A stretch of 64,000 nt of DNA from Pseudoxanthomonas broegbernensis (lineage in GTDB: Bacteria > Pseudomonadota > Gammaproteobacteria > Xanthomonadales > Xanthomonadaceae), in assembly GCF_014202435.1 (NCBI RefSeq), contig NZ_JACHGU010000002.1, forward strand, positions 434,001-498,000, given 5' to 3'. Shown here one piece after another: positions 14,668 to 23,793 of the stretch; position 1 is the stretch's first letter, and each line of letters opens with the position of its first letter. Below the pieces are notes generated by a model that was not told the origin of the DNA, did no database searches, and saw only the letters and a list, made by a program, of their open reading frames with translations. A program made the position numbers and the translations under genes.

Positions 14668-15822
14668 TCAGAGGCGGCCGAGGAAATTGCGCACGGCCGG
14701 GCCGAAGCGGGCGATGTCCACCAGGAAGGCGTCGTGGCCCTGCGGCGATTCCATGCCGATGAATTCGGCCTGGGCGCCGCCCTCGGCCAGGCCTTCGGCG
14801 ATCTCCTGCTGCTGCTGCACCGGGAACAGGATGTCGGTGCGGGCACCGATGGCCAGGGCGCGTTCCACGCGGATCTTCGCCAGCCCGGCATGGACGTCGC
14901 CGCCGCCGTGCTCGGCCACGTCGAACCAGTCCATCGAGCGGCTCATGTACAGGTAGCAGTTGGGGTCGTAGCGGCGCACGAAGCGGCGGGCGTGGCCTTC
15001 CAGGTAGCTCTCGACCTGGAACTCCAGGCCGAAGGGGTCTTCCTCGCCGCCGTTGAAGGGGCTGGATTCGTCCAGGCGCACGCGGCCGAAGCGGCCGTCC
15101 CATTCCAGCGCCGAGCGATAGGTGATCACGCCCAGCTTGCGCGCGATGCGCATGCCCGACTCGGGCCAGGTGGCGTCGTCGTACTCGCCGTTGTTCCAGT
15201 TCGGGTCCAGGCGGATGGCCTCGCGCTGCAGCGAGCGCACCGCGATGGAGAAGGGCAGGGCGCGGGCGCTGCCGGAGATGTTGATGTGGGTGCGGGCCAG
15301 GCCGGGGTGGCGCAGCAGCAGGGCCAGGGCGGTCATGCCGCCCATCGAGTTGCCGATGACGCAGGCCAGCCGCTCGATGCCCAGGCCGTGGACCACCTCG
15401 GCCGCGGCGTCGGCCACGTCCTCGATGGACAGTTCCGGGAAGTCCAGGCGGTAGACGCGGCCGCTGGCCGGGTCGATCGAGGCCGGGCCGGTGGAGCCCT
15501 TGCAACTGCCCAGCGAGTTGACGCAGACCACGAACCAGCGGTCGCTGTCGACCGGCTTGCCGGGGCCGAGCATGGCTTCCCACCAGCCGGGCGCGGGATC
15601 GTCCGTGCTGGAGGCGGCGTGGGCGTCCGGCGACAGGCCGGTGACGATGAGCACCGCATTGTCGCGCCGCGGATTGAGCGTGCCCCAGGTCTCGTAGGCG
15701 ATGCGCGCGCCGCGCAGCGCGCCGCCGCGCTTCATCGGGAACGGCGAGGCCAGCGTGTGGAAGCGGCTGCCGGGCGGGATGAACTCGCTGGGGGCGACGG
15801 GAAAGGGGGCGGCCGGGGACAT
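14668..15822 (-). CDS. metX: MetX-family O-acyltransferase (homoserine or serine)
   Basis: The 384-residue alpha/beta-hydrolase-fold acyltransferase starts at ATG 15822. The nucleophile motif is VIGNSMGGMTAL; the acid lies in GARTDILFPVQQQQEIA and the base His in SPQGHDAFL. Family members transfer an acyl group to the hydroxyl of homoserine, the first step of methionine synthesis. In Xanthomonadales several MetX homologues have been reassigned as L-serine O-succinyltransferases feeding cysteine synthesis, so the substrate is uncertain from sequence alone. The adjacent cysteine dioxygenase-like gene fits a sulfur amino-acid role. Confidence 0.88.
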   Translation of the reverse strand: MSPAAPFPVAPSEFIPPGSRFHTLASPFPMKRGGALRGARIAYETWGTLNPRRDNAVLIVTGLSPDAHAASSTDDPAPGWWEAMLGPGKPVDSDRWFVVCVNSLGSCKGSTGPASIDPASGRVYRLDFPELSIEDVADAAAEVVHGLGIERLACVIGNSMGGMTALALLLRHPGLARTHINISGSARALPFSIAVRSLQREAIRLDPNWNNGEYDDATWPESGMRIARKLGVITYRSALEWDGRFGRVRLDESSPFNGGEEDPFGLEFQVESYLEGHARRFVRRYDPNCYLYMSRSMDWFDVAEHGGGDVHAGLAKIRVERALAIGARTDILFPVQQQQEIAEGLAEGGAQAEFIGMESPQGHDAFLVDIARFGPAVRNFLGRL

Positions 15823-15897
15823 AGGGGCCGAAGTTTAACGGCATAGGCCCCGCTGTTCGCAGGGGTATCGCGGGAAACTGATTCCCGCGGCGGACGA

Positions 15898-16938
15898 TTA
15901 TCGCGTCTGGCCGCCGATGACCAGTTCGACCGGTCGCGCCGCGGGCAGGGACACGCGCACCGCGGGCGACTCCAGGTCGTCCTCGCCGCGGTCGGCGCTG
16001 CCGCCCGCCGAGATGCGTGCGAACACTTCCACTTCCTGCAGCATCGACAGGGTCTGGGTCGGCATCGGGCTGTCGCCGTCGTCCAGCACCAGTTCCAGCG
16101 GCAGCGATGCCAGGGCGTGGCGTTCCACCGCCACCGGCATCGGCGGGCCGCCGGGCACGCGCGCGATGACGAACACGACGGCATCGCCGCGCAGGCGCGC
16201 GCGCGCGGCGAACTCGGGGTCCAGCGCGACCTTCACCGTCAGCGCATGCGCCGATGCGGCCGTGCCGGCGGCGCCCGGCGCCTGGCCGGCCGGCAGCGGC
16301 GGCAGCCCAGCCTCGGCGCGTGCCTCGTCGATCTGGGTGCGCAGGCTGCGCGCGGTGGCCTCGTCCACCGAGCCGAGCAGCGCGGCCCAGGTGGCCGCGG
16401 CTTCGGCGGGCAGGCGTGATTGCCGCTGCCACACGCCCAGGAACCAGGTCGCGCGCGGATGGCCCGGGTGCAATTCCAGTGCGTGGCGCAGCCATGCCAC
16501 GGATTGTTCGTCGAAGCGGCGCTGCGGGTCGGCCAGGGCGCGCGCCTCGGCCGCATCCACCAGCAGGGAGGGTTCGTCGGGCGCAAGCTGCGCCGCGCGC
16601 GCGTACGCGTCGCGCGCGGCGGCATGGTCGCCGCGCGCGGACTGCGAGCGGGCGAGCAAGGCCCAGCCCTCGGGCTGGTTGGGGTTGCGCTGCAGTTCCT
16701 CGGCCAGCCGGGCGATGGCCTGCTCCAGGCTCTGCGGCGCCTCCAGCGCGGTTTCCTGCAATGCGGCCGGCGTCCCGGCCAGCCGGTACAGCGCCAGCAC
16801 CGCCAGTCCCAGGGCCAGGGTGCTGGCCAGCAGCGGCCAGCGCGGGCGCCGCCACAGCGGCCACAGCACCCAGGCCAGCACGCCCAGGGTGAGCAGGGTG
16901 GCGATGGCGGCGAACAGGGCGGTGGCGGCGTTCACCAT
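15898..16938 (-). CDS. ccmI: Cytochrome c biogenesis protein CcmI
   Basis: The 346-residue protein has two N-terminal membrane helices (ALFAAIATLLTLGVLAWVLW and WPLLASTLALGLAVLALYRL). A periplasmic TPR region follows (about residues 75-210, NPNQPEGWALLARSQSARGD), then a C-terminal beta-rich domain. CcmI binds apocytochrome c and delivers it to the CcmFH haem lyase. It is the last gene of the ccm operon and overlaps ccmH by 7 bases. Length and topology match the family. Confidence 0.88.
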   Translation of the reverse strand: MVNAATALFAAIATLLTLGVLAWVLWPLWRRPRWPLLASTLALGLAVLALYRLAGTPAALQETALEAPQSLEQAIARLAEELQRNPNQPEGWALLARSQSARGDHAAARDAYARAAQLAPDEPSLLVDAAEARALADPQRRFDEQSVAWLRHALELHPGHPRATWFLGVWQRQSRLPAEAAATWAALLGSVDEATARSLRTQIDEARAEAGLPPLPAGQAPGAAGTAASAHALTVKVALDPEFAARARLRGDAVVFVIARVPGGPPMPVAVERHALASLPLELVLDDGDSPMPTQTLSMLQEVEVFARISAGGSADRGEDDLESPAVRVSLPAARPVELVIGGQTR

Positions 16939-17450
16939 TCCTGCTCCTCGTCGCCGTTCGCGCCGGGGCCGGCATCATCGCGCGCCTGCCCGGCCGCGCG
17001 GCGGCGGACGATGCGCCATACCACCGCGGCGCCGGCCAGCAGCACCCCGGCCGGGCCGAACCACAGCAGCCAGGTGTGCCGCTCCAGCGCGGGGCGGTAC
17101 AGCACGAACTCGCCGTAGCGTTCGACCAGGAACTGCTTGACCTGGGCGTCGCTGCGGCCCTGGCGCATCAGCTCCAGTACCTCGCGGCGCATGTCCTGGG
17201 CGATCTGCGCGTGGGAGTCGGCCAGCGACTGGTTCTGGCACATCACGCAGCGCAGCTCGGCGGTCAGCGCATGGAAGCGCGTTTCCTCGGCGGTGTCGTG
17301 GAACTGCAGCGGCGACGGGTCGCCCGCCGGCTGCGCCGCGGCGAAGGGGAGAGCGAGCAGCAGGGCCAGCCCCAGCCACGCCCAGGCCCGTGCCTTTGCG
17401 GGCGCAGGCAGGCCGGCGCCTGCAGAGGGACGTCGATACGGCAGAATCAC
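16932..17450 (-). CDS. ccmH: Cytochrome c biogenesis protein CcmH
   Basis: The GTG start at 17450 overlaps the ccmG stop as GTGA and gives 172 residues; the open frame extends upstream only inside ccmG. A signal anchor (AWLGLALLLALPFAAAQ) is followed by the periplasmic domain with the thiol pair in ELRCVMCQNQSLADS (LRCxxC motif). A second membrane segment (WLLWFGPAGVLLAGAAVVW) leads to a charged tail. CcmH reduces or holds apocytochrome c thiols for haem attachment together with CcmF. Confidence 0.9.
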   Translation of the reverse strand: MILPYRRPSAGAGLPAPAKARAWAWLGLALLLALPFAAAQPAGDPSPLQFHDTAEETRFHALTAELRCVMCQNQSLADSHAQIAQDMRREVLELMRQGRSDAQVKQFLVERYGEFVLYRPALERHTWLLWFGPAGVLLAGAAVVWRIVRRRAAGQARDDAGPGANGDEEQEW

Positions 17451-18037
17451 CGCGCCCGCTCCGCCTGTTCCAGCGCCGGCAGCAGGCGCTCGCGCACCAC
17501 GGCCCGGGTCAGCGGGCCGGTGTGCTTCCAGCGCACGATGCCGCTGCCGTCGACCAGGAAGGTCTCCGGGGCGCCGGCCACGCCCCAGTCCAGGGCGTAG
17601 CGGCCTTCCTTGTCGGCCAGCACCACGAAGAACGGGTTGCCGTAGCGCTCCAGCCAGCGCAGCGCGTCCTCCGGCTCGTCCTTCCAGTTGTAGCCGACCA
17701 CGCGCACGCGCTTGGTCTGGGCGAATTCGGTCAGTACCGGATGTTCTTCGCGGCACTCCACGCACCAGCTTCCCCACACGTTGAGCACGTAGGGCGCGCC
17801 GCGCAACTGCGCCGCACTCACCGCGACCGAGGGGTCGTGCAGCAGCGGCAGCACGAAATCCGGGGCGGGCTTGCCGATCAGCACCGAGGGCAGCACGTCG
17901 CGGTCCGAATCGCCCGAGCGCAGCACGCCATGCAGCATCAGCGCCAGCAGGCCGACGAAGAAGAGCGCGCCCATCGCCACGGCGATCGCGGGCAGGCCCT
18001 GCGGCTTGCGGGGGGCGTCGTTGCGCGTGTCGTTCAT
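17447..18037 (-). CDS. ccmG: Thiol:disulfide interchange protein CcmG/DsbE
   Basis: The 196-residue membrane-anchored thioredoxin-fold protein starts at ATG 18037, overlapping the ccmF stop by 4 bases (ATGA). One N-terminal membrane helix (AIAVAMGALFFVGLLALMLH) precedes the thioredoxin domain with active site WGSWCVECREEHP (CxxC) and the cis-Pro region VAGAPETFLVDGSG. It keeps apocytochrome CxxCH cysteines reduced in the periplasm. Position in the operon and size match DsbE/CcmG. Confidence 0.92.
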   Translation of the reverse strand: MNDTRNDAPRKPQGLPAIAVAMGALFFVGLLALMLHGVLRSGDSDRDVLPSVLIGKPAPDFVLPLLHDPSVAVSAAQLRGAPYVLNVWGSWCVECREEHPVLTEFAQTKRVRVVGYNWKDEPEDALRWLERYGNPFFVVLADKEGRYALDWGVAGAPETFLVDGSGIVRWKHTGPLTRAVVRERLLPALEQAERAR

Positions 18038-19956
18038 GCGGGTCTCTCCGGGGGCAGGCGGCGGAAGCGGCGGTCGGCGGCGGCGACCAGCCCGCCCAGC
18101 GCCATCAGCAGCGCGCCGGCCCAGATCCAGCGCACGAACGGCTTGATGTGCACGCGCACCGCCCAGGCGCCGTCGCCCAGCGATTCGCCCAGCGCCACGT
18201 AGACGTCGCCGGCCGGGCCCGCCCGGATGCCGGCCTCGGTCATCACCTGGCCGCCGCTGGCGTAGGCGCGCTTCTCCGGGTGCAGCAGGACCAGCTCGCG
18301 GCCGCCGCGCAGCACCTGCACGTGGCCGCGGTCGGACAGGTAGTTCGGCCCGGGGCGTTCGTCCACGCCCTGGAACAGGAACTCGTACCGGCCCACCTGC
18401 AGCGACTGGCCCGGCTTGAGCGCGACCTCGCGCTGCACGTTCTGCGCCTCCACCAGCAGCGCGCCGACCAGGAACACGGCGATGCCCAGGTGGGCCAGGG
18501 CCATGCCCCACATCTCCGCGGTCAGGCGGCCGCTGCTGCGCAGCCGGCCCCAGACGAAGCGCAGCGTGCCCAGGCCCACCCATGCCGCGCCAGCCACGCC
18601 CAGCGCGGTCTTCCATGCGCCCTGTGGGGCCAGGAACCACGCCAGCACGCCCAGCGCCAGGGCCACGCCCAGCCACGGCAGCAGCACCGCCATCGCCTTG
18701 GAGGCTTGGTCGCGCTGCCAGCGCACCAGCGGGCCGAACGGCACCAGCGCCACCAGCGGCACCATCAGTACGAAGAACAACAGGCCGAAGTAGGGCGGGC
18801 CGACCGAGATCTTGCCCATGTCCAGCGCATCGGCCAGCAGCGGGTACAGGGTGCCCAGCAGGACCATCGCGCAGGCGCTGGCCAGCAGCAGGTTGTTGAG
18901 CAGCAGCAAGGTCTCGCGCGAGGCCGGCTGGAAGCCCGCGCCGGCCTGCAGGCGGCCGGCGCGCAGCGCGTACAGCAGCAGCGATGCGCCCACCACCACG
19001 CCCAGGAACACCAGGATGAACAGCCCGCGCGAGGGGTCGGCGGCGAAGGCGTGCACGCTGGTGAGCACGCCGGAGCGGACCAGGAAGGTACCCAGCAGCG
19101 ACAGCGAGAACGCGGCGATGGCCAGCAGCAGGGTCCAGCCGGCGAAGCTGCCGCGCTTCTCGGTCACCGCCTGGGAGTGGATCAGCGCCGCGCCGGCCAG
19201 CCAGGGCATGAAGCTGGCGTTCTCCACCGGGTCCCAGAACCACCAGCCGCCCCAGCCCAGCTCGTAGTAGGCCCACCAGCTTCCCAGGGCGATGCCCAGG
19301 GTGAGGAAGGCCCAGGCCACGTTGGTCCACGGCCGGGTCCAGCGCAGCCAGCGCGCGTCCACGTGCCCGTCCAGCAGCGCGGCGATGGCGAAGGCGAACG
19401 GCACCGCGAAGCCGACGTAGCCGAAGTACAGCATCGGCGGGTGGAAGATCAGGCCCGGGTCCTGCAGCAGCGGGTTGAGGTCGCGGCCTTCGAGCGGCGC
19501 CGGCAACAGCCGCGCGAACGGGTTGGAGGTGAAGATCAGGAACGCGATGAAGCCCGCCGCGACCACGCCCATCACCCCCAGCACGCGCGCGACCACCGGC
19601 GCCGGCAGCGCCCGGGACAGGCCGGCCACCGCCGCGGTCCACAGCGCCAGCACCAGCGCCCACAGCAGCAGCGAACCCTCGTGCGCGCCCCACACCGCCG
19701 AATAGCGGTACATCGCCGGCAGCAGGGTGTTGGAGTTCTCGGCCACGTACTTGACCGAGAAGTCCTGGACCACGAAGGCCCAGGTCAGGATCGCGAAGGC
19801 GCCGGCCAGCAGCAGCAGTTGCGCGTACGCGGCCGGCCGCGCCACCGCCATCCACGCGGCATTGCCGCGCTGCGCCCCGGCCAGCGGCAGCACGCTCTGC
19901 AGCAGCGATACCAGCAGCGCCAGGGCCAGCAGGACCTGGCCGAGTTCAGGCAGCAC
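18034..19956 (-). CDS. ccmF: Haem lyase subunit CcmF
   Basis: The 640-residue polytopic membrane protein has about 15 hydrophobic segments. The haem-handling tryptophan-rich motif GWGGWWFWDPVENASFMPWL is present, as are the His-rich and LLGTFLVRSGVLTSVHAFA segments typical of CcmF. CcmF transfers haem from holo-CcmE to apocytochrome c with CcmH. It starts at ATG 19956, 36 bases after the ccmE stop, and overlaps ccmG by 4 bases. Confidence 0.94.
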   Translation of the reverse strand: MLPELGQVLLALALLVSLLQSVLPLAGAQRGNAAWMAVARPAAYAQLLLLAGAFAILTWAFVVQDFSVKYVAENSNTLLPAMYRYSAVWGAHEGSLLLWALVLALWTAAVAGLSRALPAPVVARVLGVMGVVAAGFIAFLIFTSNPFARLLPAPLEGRDLNPLLQDPGLIFHPPMLYFGYVGFAVPFAFAIAALLDGHVDARWLRWTRPWTNVAWAFLTLGIALGSWWAYYELGWGGWWFWDPVENASFMPWLAGAALIHSQAVTEKRGSFAGWTLLLAIAAFSLSLLGTFLVRSGVLTSVHAFAADPSRGLFILVFLGVVVGASLLLYALRAGRLQAGAGFQPASRETLLLLNNLLLASACAMVLLGTLYPLLADALDMGKISVGPPYFGLLFFVLMVPLVALVPFGPLVRWQRDQASKAMAVLLPWLGVALALGVLAWFLAPQGAWKTALGVAGAAWVGLGTLRFVWGRLRSSGRLTAEMWGMALAHLGIAVFLVGALLVEAQNVQREVALKPGQSLQVGRYEFLFQGVDERPGPNYLSDRGHVQVLRGGRELVLLHPEKRAYASGGQVMTEAGIRAGPAGDVYVALGESLGDGAWAVRVHIKPFVRWIWAGALLMALGGLVAAADRRFRRLPPERPA

Positions 19957-19992
19957 GGGCGCCTCCGGGGCGGCCGCGGTCGGGCGTTGCCA

Positions 19993-20472
19993 TCAGGGTT
20001 GCGCCTCCGGGGCCGGCACCCGCACGTCGTGCTTCTGGTGCGCGATGCCCATCTTGTCGGCCACTTCCTTGGGCATGTAGGTCTCGTCGTGCTTGGCCAG
20101 CACGTTCTCGGCCACGAAGGTGCCGCCTTGCATGCGCCCGGTGGCGACCACCGCCTGGCCCTCGCGGAACAGGTCCGGGAGGATGCCGGTGTAGACCACC
20201 GGCAACTGCGCATCGCCGTCGGTGACCTGGAAGTGCGCGTCCAGCGAGCCGCTGGCGCGCTGGAACGAACCCTTCTCGACCATGCCGCCGAGGCGGAAGC
20301 GGGCCTGCCCCGAAGCGACCTCGGCCCCCGCGTCTCCGCGCAGCACCTCGGCCGGGGTGTAGAGGTAGGCCACGTTGTGCTGCAGGGCCATGGCCACCAG
20401 CGCGGTGGCCGCGCCGGAGGCCAGCACCAGCAGGGCGACGAACAGCAGGCGGCGGCGGCGCACCGGGTTCAT
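19993..20472 (-). CDS. ccmE: Haem chaperone CcmE
   Basis: The 159-residue protein has an N-terminal signal anchor ([21 protein letters not shown]) and a periplasmic OB-fold. The haem-attachment His and following Tyr are in [13 protein letters not shown], matching the HxxxY motif. It receives haem from CcmC and passes it to CcmF. ATG 20472 overlaps the ccmD stop by 4 bases, which fixes the start. Confidence 0.93.
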   Translation of the reverse strand: MNPVRRRRLLFVALLVLASGAATALVAMALQHNVAYLYTPAEVLRGDAGAEVASGQARFRLGGMVEKGSFQRASGSLDAHFQVTDGDAQLPVVYTGILPDLFREGQAVVATGRMQGGTFVAENVLAKHDETYMPKEVADKMGIAHQKHDVRVPAPEAQP

Positions 20473-20645
20473 CGGCTCAGCTCCGCCGCCCGGCCCGCAT
20501 CGCCGGCCGGCTTGCGTTCGCGGCTGGCGCGCAGGCGCACCGCGCGCAGCTCGCGCCGCACCTGCAGGCGCGGCGCCAGGAAATCCCACAGGAAGACCAG
20601 GACGAACACCGCGTAGGCGCCGATCACGTAGGGCAGGTAGCTCAC
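20469..20645 (-). CDS. ccmD: Haem exporter accessory protein CcmD
   Basis: The 58-residue protein has one membrane helix ([20 protein letters not shown]) and a short basic tail ([17 protein letters not shown]). The GTG start at 20645 overlaps the ccmC stop as GTGA, and the stop overlaps ccmE as ATGA. CcmD stabilises the CcmABC-CcmE complex and is needed to release holo-CcmE. Size, topology and position are characteristic. Confidence 0.88.
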   Translation of the reverse strand: MSYLPYVIGAYAVFVLVFLWDFLAPRLQVRRELRAVRLRASRERKPAGDAGRAAELSR

Positions 20646-21391
20646 GCGCCGTCCTCCGCCAGCCGGCGCACCCAGTCCTTGCCGGACTCGCGGGCCAGGT
20701 TGTCGGCGCGCGCGCGCGCCAGCAGCGAGCCGGCGAACCAGAGCTTGGTGCCGACCACCATCCACCACAGCGGCGCCATCATGCTCGGGTCCAGGCTGGA
20801 CTGGCCGAACACGCGGATGGTCTGGCCCTGGTGCAGCGAATCCCACCACTCCACCGAGTAGCGGATGATCGGCAGCAGGGCCACGCCCACGATGGCCAGC
20901 AGGCCGGCGGCGCGGGCCGAGGCGCGGCGGTCGTCGCCGGCGTGGTACAGGCCGATCACGCCCAGGTACAGGAACAGCAGGATCAGCTCGGTGGTCAGGC
21001 GCGGGTCCCAGTCCCACCAGGTGCCCCACATCGGCTTGCCCCAGATCGAGCCGGTGGCCAGGGTGATCGCGGTGAAGGCCGCGCCGACGGGCGCGCAGGC
21101 CATGGCCAGGATCTCGCACAGCTTGATCCGCCAGACCAGGGCGATGGCCGCGTACAGCGCCATCAGCGCGTAGACGAACATGCTCATCCACGCCGCCGGC
21201 ACGTGCAGGTAGAGGATGCGGGCGCTGTCGCCCTGCTGGTAGTCGGCCGGCACCACGAACAGCGCCTGCCACAGGCCGACGCCCATCACCGCCACGGCGG
21301 CCAGCCAGCACCAGGGCGCCCAGCGGGCGGCGAAGCGGTCGAAGTACGGCGGCGAGCCGAGCAGATGGAACCAGCGGATCACCGGGTGCAT
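20642..21391 (-). CDS. ccmC: Haem exporter permease CcmC
   Basis: This is a six-helix membrane protein of about 249 residues. It carries the WWD haem-binding motif ([14 protein letters not shown]) flanked by conserved His residues in [13 protein letters not shown] and [13 protein letters not shown]. CcmC delivers haem to CcmE. ATG 21391 is favoured; an in-frame GTG at 21412 is an alternative, and neither has a strong Shine-Dalgarno. It is separated from ccmB by about 320 bases, so it may have its own promoter. Confidence 0.92.
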   Translation of the reverse strand: MHPVIRWFHLLGSPPYFDRFAARWAPWCWLAAVAVMGVGLWQALFVVPADYQQGDSARILYLHVPAAWMSMFVYALMALYAAIALVWRIKLCEILAMACAPVGAAFTAITLATGSIWGKPMWGTWWDWDPRLTTELILLFLYLGVIGLYHAGDDRRASARAAGLLAIVGVALLPIIRYSVEWWDSLHQGQTIRVFGQSSLDPSMMAPLWWMVVGTKLWFAGSLLARARADNLARESGKDWVRRLAEDGA

Positions 21392-21712
21392 GGGGGAGGT
21401 CACATTGCTCACTGGGTGGCGCCGGCGGTGGCGGACCGGCGCCGGACAGGCTCGACAGGCCATTTTTTCAGACTCCGCCCCCTGCGCCAAGCGCGGACCG
21501 GAGCGGACCGTTCAGCAGCGCGCGGTTGCGACGTGCCGGTTTCCGGCGCAGCGGCCAGGCCGGGTACGCGGGAACCGGGTGCATTCTCCCCTATTCGCGG
21601 CACGTGCGCCTTGATCGGGCGCAATCGCCCCCTGCGTTGCCGCAAGGGCGCTCTCGGGCGCGATAGGGCCTGCCACCCTGCGAGTGCGTTCACAGGGCGA
21701 AGCGGGGCGCTC
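21392..21712. other. Long spacer between ccmB and ccmC
   Basis: I see no gene in these 321 bases, which is unusual inside an otherwise overlapping ccm operon. A small GGGCG-caat-CGCCC hairpin lies near 21,620. A promoter for ccmC-ccmI on the minus strand is plausible, but I found no clear -35/-10 pair. Confidence 0.4.
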
Positions 21713-22402
21713 CTACGACTGGGCGATGCGGATCGCGGCGGCGGCGGCCAGCGGCGCCAGCACCGCCGAGGCCACCAGCATGGCGGCCATCAGCAGCAGC
21801 GCGCCGGCCGGGTCCAGCCCCTGCGCGCTGGCGGCCACGCTGCCGGCGCCGAACACCAGCACCGGCACGTACAGCGGCAGGGCCAGCAGGGCCACGAGGA
21901 TGCCGGAGCGCTTCAGCCCCACCGTGAGCGCGGCGATCACCGCGCCCAGCAGGTTCAGCACAGGCGTGCCCAGCAGCAGGGTCAGCATCAGCATCGGCAA
22001 CTGCGCATGCGGCAGGTACAGGAATTCGCCCAGCAGCGGCACCGCGGCCAGCAGCGGCACCGTGGTGGTCAGCCAGTGGGCGAGGGTGCGCACCGCCACC
22101 AGCCAGGCCAGCGGCACCGGCGCCAGCAGCCACTGCTCCAGCGAGCCGTCCTCGGCGTCGCCGCGGAACAGGCTGTCTAGCGACAGCAGGCCGGCCAGCA
22201 GCACCGCCACCCAGATCGCGTAGGGCGCCACGAAATCGCCCAGCACCTGCCGGCCGCCGCCCAGGGCCAGGGCGAACATCACCACCACCAGCAAGGCGAA
22301 CAGTGCCGGCTGCAGCGCATCGCCGCGGCGGTGCCAGACCAGGCGCAGGTCGCGCGCGAGCAGGGCGCGGGCGGCCTGGAACAGGGAGGGCGTGGCGCTC
22401 AC
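21713..22402 (-). CDS. ccmB: Haem exporter permease CcmB
   Basis: The 229-residue protein with six membrane helices is the transmembrane partner of CcmA. The conserved segment DSLFRGDAEDGSLEQWLLAP lies in the first half and PVLNLLGAVIAALTVGLKR in the second. The start is GTG at 22402; the open frame upstream to 22639 lacks family sequence. It lies 145 bases after ccmA, the gap holding a hairpin. CcmAB drives release of holo-CcmE. Confidence 0.9.
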   Translation of the reverse strand: MSATPSLFQAARALLARDLRLVWHRRGDALQPALFALLVVVMFALALGGGRQVLGDFVAPYAIWVAVLLAGLLSLDSLFRGDAEDGSLEQWLLAPVPLAWLVAVRTLAHWLTTTVPLLAAVPLLGEFLYLPHAQLPMLMLTLLLGTPVLNLLGAVIAALTVGLKRSGILVALLALPLYVPVLVFGAGSVAASAQGLDPAGALLLMAAMLVASAVLAPLAAAAAIRIAQS

Positions 22403-22442
22403 CGTGCGCCCTCCATGCCGCGGATGGCGTGCGGCCGCGCCC

Positions 22443-22466
22443 GGCACGGACGTGCGCGTCCGTGCC
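22443..22466. repeat. Perfect hairpin between ccmA and ccmB
   Basis: GGCACGGAC-gtgcgc-GTCCGTGCC is a perfect 9-bp stem with a 6-base loop in the 145-base gap. No U-tract follows on either strand. It could modulate the relative expression of ccmA and ccmB. Confidence 0.5.
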
Positions 22467-22547
22467 GACGGGTGGCCACGGCGCCTCCCGGCGCCGATGG
22501 GCGATGGGCGAAGTGCGTGGTCCGCACGCTTCGGCAATCCATGGCAT

Positions 22548-23189
22548 TCATGCGGCCGCGGTGCCCAGTTCCAGCATCCGCGTGCGCACCGGCGGCGCGG
22601 CATAGGCGCCATGGGTGGTGACCAGCGCCGCGCCGCCATCGCGCAATTGCGCGGAGATCATCCGGTTGACCAGGTTGATGCCTTCCAGGTCGAGGTTGGC
22701 GTAGGGTTCGTCCAGCAGCCAGAGCGGCGCGGGGGAAAGCCACATCCGGGCCAGGGCGACCCGCTTCCTCTGCCCGGCCGAAAGTTGCCGCGCCGCCGCG
22801 TCCTCGTAGCCGGCCATGCCGACGACGGCCAGCGCCTCGCCCGGTTGCTGGCGCGGGCGGCGACCGTGCAGGCCGCAGAGGAATTCCAGGTTCTCCAGCA
22901 CCGTCAGTTCGCCCTTCAGCGCCGGCAGGTGGCCCAGGTAGGCGATGGCGTGGGCGCGCAGGGATGGGGCCGCCACCCGTCCCCGTATCTCGACATGCCC
23001 GGCATCGGCGCGCAGCAGCCCGGCCAGCACCCGCAGCAGGGTGGTCTTGCCGGAACCGTTTCCGCCTTGCACCAGCAGCGCCTCGCCCGCGTCCACGGCG
23101 AACGCCAGCGGGCCGAACACCGGCGCTTCGTTGCGGGCGAACGCCAGGCCACGGGCGGCCAGCAGCGGCGGGCGGGCGGTGTGGGTCAT
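22548..23189 (-). CDS. ccmA: Haem exporter ATP-binding protein CcmA
   Basis: The 213-residue ABC ATPase has Walker [10 protein letters not shown], signature [13 protein letters not shown] and Walker [14 protein letters not shown], followed by TTHGAY, as usual for CcmA. ATG 23189 is followed at once by the nucleotide-binding fold; the open frame continues upstream but only through unrelated sequence. It is the first gene of the ccm operon and couples ATP hydrolysis to release of haem-loaded CcmE. Confidence 0.92.
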   Translation of the reverse strand: MTHTARPPLLAARGLAFARNEAPVFGPLAFAVDAGEALLVQGGNGSGKTTLLRVLAGLLRADAGHVEIRGRVAAPSLRAHAIAYLGHLPALKGELTVLENLEFLCGLHGRRPRQQPGEALAVVGMAGYEDAAARQLSAGQRKRVALARMWLSPAPLWLLDEPYANLDLEGINLVNRMISAQLRDGGAALVTTHGAYAAPPVRTRMLELGTAAA

Positions 23190-23245
23190 CGGCGCGCATT
23201 GTAGCCGGCGGCTGCCTTTCGCCAGGTCGCCCCTGGAGCCGGCTC

Positions 23246-23725
23246 CTACGGCCAGTCCACGTGGGGCGTGCGGTCGCCGGGCGGGCGCGGGCGGTACATG
23301 CGCAGCCGCACCGGTTGGCCCATGCGCCAGTGCAGGAGCCCGGCCTGGCCGTAGCGCCGGGCGATGGCGTCCGCCTCGCGTGCCGGCACATCCGCCACCA
23401 GCAGCCCGGGCTCGTGCCACCCGTCGTCGGCATCCCCCGCCTCGGCGGGAAGAACGGCCAGGCCGCGCGCATGGAGTTCGGCTTCCAGCGCGGCGCCCGC
23501 GGCGTGGTTGGAGGCCTCGTCCCGCGGTACCGATTGCGGGTTCCACGCGGTCACCAGGGTCCACGATGCGGCCGGCAATGCATGCGCCAGCACCGGCGGC
23601 GCGGGCTGGCCGATGCGCAGCGCCATTTCGCCCCCGTCCAGGCGCACGCGGTAGAGCGCCGCCAGGTACGCACCCAGCAGTTCCGGGGTTGCCGTCACCA
23701 TGGCGGGAATGCGGTGTTGCGCCAT
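23246..23725 (-). CDS. DUF3293 domain-containing protein
   Basis: The protein has 159 residues, or 151 if the in-frame ATG at 23701 (MVTATPELL) is used. The composition and the segment [20 protein letters not shown] match the DUF3293 family of small cytosolic proteins of unknown function found in proteobacteria. No membrane segment or catalytic motif is visible. It sits 56 bases upstream of ccmA on the same strand, possibly the promoter-proximal gene of that transcript. Confidence 0.7.
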   Translation of the reverse strand: MAQHRIPAMVTATPELLGAYLAALYRVRLDGGEMALRIGQPAPPVLAHALPAASWTLVTAWNPQSVPRDEASNHAAGAALEAELHARGLAVLPAEAGDADDGWHEPGLLVADVPAREADAIARRYGQAGLLHWRMGQPVRLRMYRPRPPGDRTPHVDWP

Positions 23726-23793
23726 GGCCCATCATCGCCGGCCATCGTCTTTGCGTACACTCCGCGGTTCCGTACACCCATGCCGGAACCGCG

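Noticed and set aside
14558-16978. 806-codon minus-strand frame over metX and ccmI
   Set aside because: Out-of-frame shadow; the overlapping frames give recognisable MetX and CcmI.
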